Shown in pieces: positions 46,882 to 54,896 of a DNA stretch of 64,000 nt. The position numbers were made by a program, and so were the translations under genes. Below the pieces are notes generated by a model, which worked only from the letters and a program-made list of their open reading frames with translations, ran no database searches and was not told the DNA's origin. Position 1 is the first letter of the stretch, and each line of letters starts with the position of its first letter. Source of the stretch: Flavobacteriales bacterium (GTDB lineage Bacteria; Bacteroidota; Bacteroidia; Flavobacteriales_D; Crocinitomicaceae). The stretch covers positions 1 through 64,000 of the forward strand of contig CANMTO010000007.1 of assembly GCA_947500755.1 (NCBI GenBank), read 5' to 3'.

Positions 46882-48180
46882 ATGACGCAACTCAACCGTA
46901 CGCAATCCAAACGGCTTTTCGAAGAATCTTCCACACTGTTCCCTGGGGGCGTAAACTCTCCCGTTCGTGCCTTTAAAAGTGTGGGAGGAACCCCCTTGTT
47001 TTTTGCGAAAGGAAAAGGCGCTGCCGTCTGGGATGAAGATGGAAATCAATTTATTGATTTTTGTAACAGTTGGGGCCCCTTAATTCATGGGCACGCCAAT
47101 GAATATGTGGAGAATAAAATAATTCAAACCCTGAAGAATGGCTCCAGTTTTGGAGCGCCAACACGCCTAGAAAGTGAATTGGCCAAATTAATTAAAACCA
47201 ACATCCCCTTTATTGATAAACTTCGTTTTGTGAGTTCGGGAACCGAAGCAGTAATGTCGGCGCTTAGGTTGGCAAGAGGATTTACGGGTAAATCTAAAAT
47301 TCTAAAGTTTGAGGGTTGCTATCACGGACATGTTGACGCGATGTTGGTGCAGGCAGGAAGCGGCTTAATTACGCTAGGGACCTCATCCAGCGCTGGTGTA
47401 CCGCAAGCGGTTGCTCACGACACCCTTGTGCTTCCATTAAACAACGAAGAACTGCTTAAAAACACGTTTGAACTGCACAGTCACGAGATGGCGGCAGTGA
47501 TTATTGAACCGGTGCCGGCCAACAATGGGCTTTTACTACAAGATTTAAGTTTTTTACAAACCCTAAGGGGCTTGTGTTGGAAATATAAGGTCTTGTTAAT
47601 TTTTGACGAGGTGATTTCAGGATTTAGGGTCGCATTTGGTGGGGCCTCAGAGCTTTATGGCATTCAACCTGACATTGTAACCTATGGGAAAATTATCGGG
47701 GGGGGATTGCCCGTTGGAGCCTACGGGGCCTCTAATGAGATTATGGCTAGCGTATCTCCGGAAGGGCCGGTGTACCAAGCAGGGACCTTATCCGGAAATC
47801 CGGTAGCCATGGCAGCAGGAATTGCTCAACTTGAACTGTGCTTGGCTCCAGATTTTTACCGAACCCTGGAAGCAAAAACACGTGGATTTGTGGAACGAGT
47901 GAATGCCTATGCGACGGTTAAAAACTATGATTTCGAATTAGTATCCTTGGCGTCCATCTTTTGGCTTTCATTTAATGGTAAAAAATCCATATATCGGGCC
48001 GACGAAATAAGCCCAGACATGACGTCGTTTAATATACTGCATGATTATTTACTTCATCACGGGGTTTATTTAGGCCCAAGCGGGTATGAGGTGGGTTTCA
48101 TTTCTTCAGCACACACATCGGATGATTTGGTTTTTGCTGCAGCTCAATTTTGTGCCGGATTAGATGTGGTTTATGCTTGA
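46882..48180 (+). CDS. hemL: glutamate-1-semialdehyde 2,1-aminomutase
   Basis: Makes 5-aminolevulinate in the C5 heme pathway. The 432-aa PLP enzyme has FPGGVNSPVRAF, SSGTEAVMSALRLARG, the PLP Asp in FDEVISGFR and the Schiff-base lysine in YGKIIGGGLPVGAYG. AAGGAACA precedes the ATG, a purine-rich but weak SD. The 3' end overlaps the next gene by 8 bp. Confidence 0.97.
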   Translation: MTQLNRTQSKRLFEESSTLFPGGVNSPVRAFKSVGGTPLFFAKGKGAAVWDEDGNQFIDFCNSWGPLIHGHANEYVENKIIQTLKNGSSFGAPTRLESELAKLIKTNIPFIDKLRFVSSGTEAVMSALRLARGFTGKSKILKFEGCYHGHVDAMLVQAGSGLITLGTSSSAGVPQAVAHDTLVLPLNNEELLKNTFELHSHEMAAVIIEPVPANNGLLLQDLSFLQTLRGLCWKYKVLLIFDEVISGFRVAFGGASELYGIQPDIVTYGKIIGGGLPVGAYGASNEIMASVSPEGPVYQAGTLSGNPVAMAAGIAQLELCLAPDFYRTLEAKTRGFVERVNAYATVKNYDFELVSLASIFWLSFNGKKSIYRADEISPDMTSFNILHDYLLHHGVYLGPSGYEVGFISSAHTSDDLVFAAAQFCAGLDVVYA

Positions 48181-49186
48181 GCGGCCAGACACCCTAGTCA
48201 TTGGAGGCACCGGATTAGTAGGGAGTCATTTACTTTGGTTGCTCGCGCAACAGGGTCCCGTTTTTGCTAGCTCTAGAAGCATAAAAAATCAGGAACGGGT
48301 GCGCCAACTCTTTCATTTTTGTGATTCAAAAATAGGAGAAGAATTGTTTAAGCGCATCGAATGGATCACCTTGGATATTCTAAACATAGAGGACCTGGCC
48401 GCGTCACTGAAAGGTATGCGTAAGGTATACCATTGTGCGGCCTTAGTTTCGTTTCATCGGATTGATTTTTATCGGTGCATTCAAATCAATAGAGAAGGCA
48501 CGGCTAACGTAGTAAATGCTTGCCTAGATATTCCAAACATAAGGCTTTGCTATGTGAGCTCAACTGCTGCTGTTGGACAAAACCCGGCAGGGGAAATCGA
48601 TGAGACCTGCCTATGGAAGGCCTCAGATACAAATAGCGGGTATTCTGTCGCTAAATTCGGGGCAGAAAAAGAGGTGTGGAGAGGAATGGAAGAAGGCTTA
48701 AATGCCGTAATCATAAATCCGTGTACCGTGATCGGGCCGGGATTATGGGAAGAGGGATCCATGGAAATGTTTCGCGCAGCAAAAAACGGAATACAATTTT
48801 ATCCCTCAGGGTGCAACGCTACGGTAGATGCGCGGGATGTAGCAACATCCATGGTGTTTTTAATGGATTCTGGTATACAAAATGAACGCTTTTTGTGCAC
48901 GGGTTCAAACAAAGGCTTTCGCGTGTTGTTTACTGCCATTACAAGGGCTATGAATAAAAAACCTCCTCGAATTTACGCACCCAAATGGCTTGCAATTCCT
49001 GTTTCATACTTCTTAGAAACCATTTCCTTAGTGCGTAAAAAACGTCAAGGAATGACGATAGAATCAGCACGTGCTGCTTACGCAACGCGAATTTATAATT
49101 CCAATAAGCTTAAAAAACTTATGCCAAATTCTTTTTTCAGCTTAGAAGAATCCATAGAACACGCCATCAAGGGAAGAATCGTATGA
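48173..49186 (+). CDS. NAD-dependent epimerase/dehydratase (SDR)
   Basis: Extended SDR protein. The ATG at 48173 (MLERPDTLVIGGTG, 337 aa) is chosen; the one at 48164 only adds MWF. Rossmann motif GGTGLVGSH, SSTAAVG and the active-site SGYSVAK (YxxxK) are present; the C-terminus matches dihydroflavonol-4-reductase-like SDRs. It overlaps hemL by 8 bp and cruF by 4 bp. Its place at the head of the carotenoid genes may be chance, or it may modify a carotenoid or sugar. Confidence 0.8.
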   Translation: MLERPDTLVIGGTGLVGSHLLWLLAQQGPVFASSRSIKNQERVRQLFHFCDSKIGEELFKRIEWITLDILNIEDLAASLKGMRKVYHCAALVSFHRIDFYRCIQINREGTANVVNACLDIPNIRLCYVSSTAAVGQNPAGEIDETCLWKASDTNSGYSVAKFGAEKEVWRGMEEGLNAVIINPCTVIGPGLWEEGSMEMFRAAKNGIQFYPSGCNATVDARDVATSMVFLMDSGIQNERFLCTGSNKGFRVLFTAITRAMNKKPPRIYAPKWLAIPVSYFLETISLVRKKRQGMTIESARAAYATRIYNSNKLKKLMPNSFFSLEESIEHAIKGRIV

Positions 49187-49803
49187 AAAAAGAACCCCTT
49201 GGTATACTGGTGTTAGTCATCCTTTATTCGGTTGGGCTTTCATCCATGTTTGTTCCGGGACTGCGCTCGCATGTGTTACCGCTTAGTGCCTACACCCTGC
49301 TTATTTCCTTCTTGGTGTTATTAAATGCGTATCGTTGGAAAAACGACGTACTCCTCGCAAGTACCCTGGTGTTTGCGATCGGATTTGCCGTGGAGTGGAT
49401 TGGCGTTCATACTTCCTTGCTCTTTGGTATCTACTGGTATGGCGCTAATCTAGGGCCGAAACTGCTCAATGTTCCATTGATAATTGGAGTGAATTGGGCC
49501 ATGTTGTCTGCCTTGACTAGCGCAATCGGATCCAAACTATTCAAGCAACTCACATTTCAGGTAGTTGGCAGTGCGCTGTTAATGACCGGTATGGACTGGC
49601 TGATGGAGCCTGTAGCCGTGAAAAGCGATTTTTGGCATTGGAAAAACGGAATTATTCCGGTGTATAATTTCGTGTGCTGGTTTCTTGTTTCACTCGTTAC
49701 CAATTGGATTTTCATTAAAATAGGGAAGCCTAAATTGAACAACACGTCCGTCGCGTTGTTTATTCTCTTAATTTTATTTTTCACAATTCAACTGTTATTA
49801 TAA
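49183..49803 (+). CDS. carotenoid biosynthesis protein, CruF-like
   Basis: The 206-aa membrane protein has about six hydrophobic segments and the Caroten_synth (PF04240) pattern EWIGVHTSLLFGIYWYG followed by LGPKLLNVPL. CruF in this family is a C-1',2' hydratase of gamma-carotene. Overlaps the SDR gene (ATGA) and shares one base with crtZ. The gene symbol is withheld because the family contains members of other function. Confidence 0.75.
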   Translation: MKKEPLGILVLVILYSVGLSSMFVPGLRSHVLPLSAYTLLISFLVLLNAYRWKNDVLLASTLVFAIGFAVEWIGVHTSLLFGIYWYGANLGPKLLNVPLIIGVNWAMLSALTSAIGSKLFKQLTFQVVGSALLMTGMDWLMEPVAVKSDFWHWKNGIIPVYNFVCWFLVSLVTNWIFIKIGKPKLNNTSVALFILLILFFTIQLLL

Positions 49804-50282
49804 TGTATTGGTGGGGTCCTTTCGTATTATTCGCAACGTTTTTCGGTATGGAATTCATGGCGTGGTTTACACACAAATATGTGATGCATGGTTTAATGTG
49901 GTACTTTCATCGGGATCACCACCAAGTAGAGGCAGGGTTTTTTGAGAAGAATGATGTCTTCTTTTTGATTTATGCCATTCCTTCTTGGTTAGGAATCATG
50001 CTTGGAATGATGTATGATTTTTACCCCACAGTTTGGATGGGTTATGGGATTGCCCTGTACGGGATTGCTTATTTTCTAGTTCACGACGTTTACATTCATC
50101 GTCGATACACGTTCCTTCGAAACATTGACCACCCCTATTTTTATGCCATTAGAAAAGCGCACAAGGTACATCACAAAAATCAAGATAAAGAGGAAGGCGC
50201 CTGTTTTGGGATGTTAATCGTTCCTCCTAAATTTTACCGAGAAGCGAAAAAATCATACGAAGCCCAGCAGCGCAAGGCATGA
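49803..50282 (+). CDS. crtZ: beta-carotene hydroxylase (sterol desaturase superfamily)
   Basis: Di-iron hydroxylase adding 3-OH to beta-ionone rings. The 159-aa membrane protein shows all histidine motifs: THKYVMHG, HRDHHQ, HDVYIHRR and HKVHHK, typical of CrtZ. Starts at the cruF stop (TAATG). It overlaps the lycopene-cyclase gene by 4 bp. Confidence 0.93.
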   Translation: MYWWGPFVLFATFFGMEFMAWFTHKYVMHGLMWYFHRDHHQVEAGFFEKNDVFFLIYAIPSWLGIMLGMMYDFYPTVWMGYGIALYGIAYFLVHDVYIHRRYTFLRNIDHPYFYAIRKAHKVHHKNQDKEEGACFGMLIVPPKFYREAKKSYEAQQRKA

Positions 50283-50980
50283 GTTATTATGGGTACATTT
50301 TATTGTTTTCTTTCTTAGGTCCCCTTGCACTGAGTTTTGATAAAAAGGTCGCTTATTACAAACGTGTACGTCACCTCATTGTTCCGATTATTTTGGTTTC
50401 TGGATTGTTTTTGATTTGGGATCAATGGTTTACTGAAAAGGGCGTTTGGGGATTCACCATGGCGCATACAGCCCACATCTTTTTGGGGAAATTGCCCCTC
50501 GAAGAAATACTGTTTTTTGTGGTGGTTCCATACAATTGTATGTTTATCTTTGAAGTAATAGGCGTCTATTTTCAGCCGAAGAATAATGCGCTTCTAAACC
50601 GCGTGTTTTTTGGTGCATTCTTACTGCTAGGGTTAACCTTATTAATTCAGCAACCTACCGGGTGGTATACGCTTTCTGCCATTCTACTTGCGATTTTACT
50701 AAGCATTACCCTGCTGATTTATAACCCAACATGGCTAAGCCAATTCGTGATTTCCTTCTTGGTTTGTTTGCTTCCTTTTCTTGTTGTAAATGGCTTGTTA
50801 ACCGGTGCCGCTACCACACTGCCTGTGGTGTGGTATAATCCCGCTGAATTCTCTGGGTGGAGAATCATCACGATCCCCGCAGAAGACTTGTTTTACAACT
50901 TTGATTTGCTCGTTGGGTTTGTGGTGTTTTTTAAACTGAGTTCCGAGCGCCTATCGCTTAGCAAGTATCGCTGTAGTTGA
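50279..50980 (+). CDS. lycopene cyclase, fused CrtYc-CrtYd type
   Basis: The 233-aa integral membrane protein contains two homologous domains: the first with GKLPLEEILFFVVVPYN and the second with TIPAEDLFYNF, the two acidic motifs of the heterodimeric/fused lycopene cyclases. Around seven hydrophobic segments. It forms cyclic ends on lycopene. The last 30 bp overlap rfaE2 on the opposite strand. Whether it makes one or two rings cannot be deduced. Confidence 0.88.
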   Translation: MSYYGYILLFSFLGPLALSFDKKVAYYKRVRHLIVPIILVSGLFLIWDQWFTEKGVWGFTMAHTAHIFLGKLPLEEILFFVVVPYNCMFIFEVIGVYFQPKNNALLNRVFFGAFLLLGLTLLIQQPTGWYTLSAILLAILLSITLLIYNPTWLSQFVISFLVCLLPFLVVNGLLTGAATTLPVVWYNPAEFSGWRIITIPAEDLFYNFDLLVGFVVFFKLSSERLSLSKYRCS

Positions 50981-51460
50981 ATATCCGTCCACTAAAGGAA
51001 TGGTTTGCACTTTGCCCCCCCAAGATTTCACTTCGTTTTTACCCACGATATAACGCTTGTCTGATGGGTCTGAAATCTCCGCGTCATAATCCCCTCCTTT
51101 AACGACAAGGTCCGGTTTTAACGCTAAAATCGTGTTTAATGGGGTGTCCTCACTAAATACCACAACATGGTCCACAAATCCAAGTGAGGCAAGCACCATC
51201 GCACGAGCAACTTCAGAATTCACGGGCCTGTTTTCTCCTTTCTCTAGCTTGCGAACGGATGCGTCATCATTTAGTGCAACAAAGAGCTTATCCCCTAACG
51301 AAGCCGCTTGGGCTAAATAGGTGATGTGCCCAAGGTGCAACAGATCAAAACACCCGTTTGTGAAAACAATTTTTTGATTTTTTACGCGATGCAATTCGGC
51401 CATCTGCGCGGCTTGATGCAGGGTAATTACCTTCGCCTGAACATATGCTAAGCGGCTCAC
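50951..51460 (-). CDS. rfaE2: D-glycero-beta-D-manno-heptose 1-phosphate adenylyltransferase
   Basis: Makes ADP-heptose precursor for lipopolysaccharide. The 169-aa nucleotidyltransferase has [17 protein letters not shown] (HxGH) and a [11 protein letters not shown] motif typical of RfaE domain 2. A separate RfaE1 kinase is not in the window. Its start overlaps the panD stop by 4 bp. Confidence 0.88.
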   Translation of the reverse strand: MSRLAYVQAKVITLHQAAQMAELHRVKNQKIVFTNGCFDLLHLGHITYLAQAASLGDKLFVALNDDASVRKLEKGENRPVNSEVARAMVLASLGFVDHVVVFSEDTPLNTILALKPDLVVKGGDYDAEISDPSDKRYIVGKNEVKSWGGKVQTIPLVDGYSTTAILAKR

Positions 51461-51810
51461 GGCACGAGCAAGTTAGAAGGCTCTTTTGGAAATACCAAGG
51501 AAGGCTTGAATGATTTTGCTGCTTCAAAATCCATGGTGGCATAACTAATAATAATGACAACATCTCCTACCGCAACTTTTCGAGCGGCTGGACCATTTAA
51601 ACAAATGGTGCCGGAATCTTTGGCTCCTGTAATCACATACGTTTCTAAGCGTTCTCCATTGTTGATATTAACCACTTGAACCCGCTCCCCTTCAATGAGG
51701 TTTGCTGCCTGCATTAGGCGCTCATCAATGGTTATACTTCCAATATAGTTCAACTCCGCTTGGGTTACTGTGACCCGATGGATTTTAGATTTTAATACTT
51801 GAATTTGCAT
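51457..51810 (-). CDS. panD: aspartate 1-decarboxylase
   Basis: Pyruvoyl enzyme making beta-alanine for pantothenate. The ATG at 51810 ([20 protein letters not shown], 117 aa) is the family start; a longer frame to 51891 overlaps panC. The self-cleavage site is G-S in NYIGSITI. It follows panC by 37 nt and is followed by rfaE2 with a 4-bp overlap. Confidence 0.96.
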   Translation of the reverse strand: MQIQVLKSKIHRVTVTQAELNYIGSITIDERLMQAANLIEGERVQVVNINNGERLETYVITGAKDSGTICLNGPAARKVAVGDVVIIISYATMDFEAAKSFKPSLVFPKEPSNLLVP

Positions 51811-51847
51811 AATTAATTGCCTTTGGGCGGCACAAAAGTAAGGGAAT

Positions 51848-52693
51848 TCAATCGGCTGACAAAAGCATATTGTCAATAAGTCGTACCTCACCGCAATATG
51901 CCGCTACACAAACCACCGCAGAGTCCTGGGGAATTTCTACGGGAAGCAAGGTGTCTGGGTCCACGATAAACAAGTAATCCAAGTCCAAGGGGGATTGCCT
52001 AAGCATCTCTTTTGCCTTATGGATTAATTCAAGGGGCGGTTCGTTGTGCCAAGATTCTCGTATAAGCGATAAGGCCCTGTATAGCACTGAAGCCGTTTGC
52101 CGCTGTATTGACGTTAAGCGTAAATTTCTACTACTCATCGCTAACCCATCAACTTCTCTTAGGGTTGGACAAGAAACAATAGATACCGAAAGGCTTAGCG
52201 AATTAACCATCGCTCGAATGATCGCCAATTGCTGAAAATCTTTCTGACCAAAAAATGCGCGATGAGGTTTTACGTGGTTAAACAAGGCATACACCACCTC
52301 AACAACCCCCCTGAAATGTCCAGGACGAGAGGCCCCTTCCATGGGTAAATCTAGGCCATTAAGAGACACCTTAGACGCAGGAGAGTCTTCCAAAAAAAGT
52401 TCGTCGTATTGCGGAAGATAAATAAAATCAACCCCCGCGGTTTCTGCACATGCAATATCTTCTGACAGGGTCCTGGGATACGTTTCATAATCTAACGAGT
52501 CATTAAACTGTCGCGGATTCACGAATATGCTTAACACCAGCAGCGCCGTTTCCCTCTTTGCAGCGTGCATCAATGATGCATGACCCGCATGAAGCGCACC
52601 CATCGTAGGTACGAAGCCAATGGAAACGCCTTTTCGTCGGTAAGGATTCAGCGCCTCCTCTAATTGTGTTTTATTTGATATAATTTGACTCAT
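51848..52693 (-). CDS. panC: pantothenate synthetase
   Basis: Condenses pantoate and beta-alanine with ATP. The 281-aa product has [12 protein letters not shown] (HxGH), [12 protein letters not shown] and the family MSSRNLRL motif. First gene of panC-panD-rfaE2. Divergent from the starch-synthase-like gene; TAAATTCG at 52752 may be the -7 element of that gene. Confidence 0.96.
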   Translation of the reverse strand: MSQIISNKTQLEEALNPYRRKGVSIGFVPTMGALHAGHASLMHAAKRETALLVLSIFVNPRQFNDSLDYETYPRTLSEDIACAETAGVDFIYLPQYDELFLEDSPASKVSLNGLDLPMEGASRPGHFRGVVEVVYALFNHVKPHRAFFGQKDFQQLAIIRAMVNSLSLSVSIVSCPTLREVDGLAMSSRNLRLTSIQRQTASVLYRALSLIRESWHNEPPLELIHKAKEMLRQSPLDLDYLFIVDPDTLLPVEIPQDSAVVCVAAYCGEVRLIDNMLLSAD

Positions 52694-52785
52694 TCCGCTC
52701 GGTACAAGGAAACAAAGCTATTCGTTTTTAGGAACTTTCATAAGTTTTCCGTAAATTCGCATCCTTAAATAAGTGTAGAGGCTCG

Positions 52786-53613
52786 ATGGAAAAAAAACGC
52801 GTATTGTTCGTCTCTCAAGAGATTTCCCCTTTCTTAACTAAAACCGAAATTTCTAATTTCACCCGAAGGATTGCGCAATCAACCCAAGAAGAAGGTAAGG
52901 AAATTCGTGTATTTATGCCACGATATGGAGTAATCAATGAGCGACGTCACCAGTTGCATGAAGTCATTCGGCTTTCTGGGTTAAATTTATCAATCGATGA
53001 CCAAGATCATCCACTCATCATCAAAGTAGCTTCGGTGTCTGCTGCGCGAATGCAAGTGTATTTTATTGATAATGATGATTTCTTTAAGCGCAAACAAATT
53101 CTACATGAAGAAGACGGAGCCTGTTGCATTGATAACGACGAGCGTTCCATGTTTTTTGTTCGAGGAGTTTTAGAAACGGTAAAAAAACTTGGTTGGCAGC
53201 CCGATGTAATTCATTGCAACGGATGGTTTTCAGGAATGATGGCGCTTTACATTAAGCACTTCTATAAAAAAGATCCGCACTTTAAAGAAACAAAAGTGGT
53301 GTATAACCTATACAACGAAAAATTTGATCAGCCCCTTGATGCTCGATTCCATGAAAAACTCAAATATGACGGATTTCCAAAATCTGTATTAGAGAAAAGT
53401 AAGGAAACAGATTTTATTTCATACACTAAATTAATCCTCGACCATTGCGATGGCGTTACCGTAGCCGAGGCCAACTTAGACCCTGCCTTGCGAGCCCTTT
53501 TTGATGAAGCAAGTATCTTGAAACAAGATTATATCAACGAAGAACAAGAGGCGAAAACATTTTCTGCATTTTTTGATCGAGTGTTAGATTCTAGCGCTGT
53601 TATCAACTCGTAA
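52786..53613 (+). CDS. starch-synthase-like protein, GT5 N-terminal domain only, motif lost
   Basis: The 275-aa product matches only the N-terminal Rossmann half of glycogen/starch synthase: MEKKRVLFVSQEISPFLTKT, RVFMPRYGVINERRHQLHEV, DVIHCNGWFSGMMALYIK. The catalytic KTGGL of GT5 enzymes is replaced by KTEIS (residues 19-23), and the C-terminal GT-B domain is absent although the frame stops cleanly and is followed by DUF4270. Non-enzymatic or regulatory function is inferred; not a sequence error, since the change is inside an intact frame. Confidence 0.8.
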   Translation: MEKKRVLFVSQEISPFLTKTEISNFTRRIAQSTQEEGKEIRVFMPRYGVINERRHQLHEVIRLSGLNLSIDDQDHPLIIKVASVSAARMQVYFIDNDDFFKRKQILHEEDGACCIDNDERSMFFVRGVLETVKKLGWQPDVIHCNGWFSGMMALYIKHFYKKDPHFKETKVVYNLYNEKFDQPLDARFHEKLKYDGFPKSVLEKSKETDFISYTKLILDHCDGVTVAEANLDPALRALFDEASILKQDYINEEQEAKTFSAFFDRVLDSSAVINS

Positions 53614-53619
53614 AGACCC

Positions 53620-54894
53620 ATGAGGTATTCACTCCTTTTCCTTCTAGCACTTACGCTTCTAGCTTGTAAGAAAAAAGACCAGTTGTTAGGTAAAGAGTTA
53701 TTAGGTCCCGATGCCTTATTAAACGGAATCTCTACCGATACCTTTTATTTGGCCACTTCAGTAGTTCTTGAAGACAGCATGATCACCGATAATGCGGCCA
53801 ATGTGGTGTTGGGAAGTTACAACGACCCGAAGTTTGGAACGTTTACTGCCTCCTTTTACACCCAGCTAAGATTGGCTGGAGTCAACCCTAATTTTGGTGA
53901 TCCTTCTTCAATTGCCGTAGACTCCTTTGTACTTGGATTAGAATATGCCGGATATTACGGGGCTTTAAGTTCACAACAATTTGAAGTATTTGAATTGACC
54001 GATGCCCTTTCTAATGATTCAACCTATTATCAGTTTTCAACGAAAGCGTATAACAACACTAATTTAATTCCCCTGGGCAAAGAAACCATCACACCAGACC
54101 CTTTGAATTATACCATTATTGGAGACGATAGTATTCAGGCTCAATTACGGATTCCGCTAGACACAAACCTAGCTAAACAGTTTATTACCGAAGCAACCAA
54201 CGGCAGCAGCACCTTTGCAAGTAATACAACCTTTCAAAGTTATTTTAAAGGCTTATTAGTAAAAACAAACAACGGGCCTCAAAGCGCAGGACAAGGCGGA
54301 GTGTTCTATTTTAACCTCAACGATCCGGGAACGAAATTAACGATTTATTATCGTCAAGGCGGGGTGGCTAAGACCTATGACTTTTTAATGAGTTCTACCT
54401 GTGCCGACTTTTCTAACGTGGCCGTTAACCGAAACGGATCCGCTATTGAACAGGTCATTAACAACCCCTCCCAAGGGCTGAAAGAATTCTATGCGCAAGC
54501 CTTTGGTGTGCGCGCCAAGGTAGTAATCCCAGGACTTAACCAGTTCACAGAAAACCAATTAATCCATCGCGCGGAAATTCATTTACCGATTCAGTTTCAG
54601 TTGGGAAGCAAATATAAACCCGGTTCAAGTGTTTCTTTTGCCACAAAAAAAACCGCCGCTGCTGAGGGGTATATAAACACCGGAGTCCTGGGCGTTTATT
54701 CCGAAAGCAAGAAGGAATTTTCTGCAGATTTAAAATCCTATGTTCAAGCCGTAATCAATAAAGACATTGAGAACACAGGGTTAATTGTTTCTCCTCGATT
54801 CTTCGTGAATTCCGCAGAACGGATTATCTTTAACGGGCAGAACACCATCAATAAGATGCGTCCGAAAATTATTATCACTTATACCGACTTTTAA
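53620..54894 (+). CDS. DUF4270 lipoprotein
   Basis: The 424-aa product has a lipoprotein signal, MRYSLLFLLALTLLAC (C16), then the DUF4270 domain with DTFYLATSVVLEDSM, NVVLGSYNDPKFGTF and a C-terminal MRPKIIITYTD. Function unknown; the family is restricted to Bacteroidota. It begins 6 nt after the preceding stop and ends 2 nt before glmS. Confidence 0.85.
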   Translation: MRYSLLFLLALTLLACKKKDQLLGKELLGPDALLNGISTDTFYLATSVVLEDSMITDNAANVVLGSYNDPKFGTFTASFYTQLRLAGVNPNFGDPSSIAVDSFVLGLEYAGYYGALSSQQFEVFELTDALSNDSTYYQFSTKAYNNTNLIPLGKETITPDPLNYTIIGDDSIQAQLRIPLDTNLAKQFITEATNGSSTFASNTTFQSYFKGLLVKTNNGPQSAGQGGVFYFNLNDPGTKLTIYYRQGGVAKTYDFLMSSTCADFSNVAVNRNGSAIEQVINNPSQGLKEFYAQAFGVRAKVVIPGLNQFTENQLIHRAEIHLPIQFQLGSKYKPGSSVSFATKKTAAAEGYINTGVLGVYSESKKEFSADLKSYVQAVINKDIENTGLIVSPRFFVNSAERIIFNGQNTINKMRPKIIITYTDF

Positions 54895-54896
54895 TT

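Noticed and set aside
46840-47049. kynU extension upstream of 46839
   Set aside because: It would overlap hemL by 168 bp and has no family similarity.
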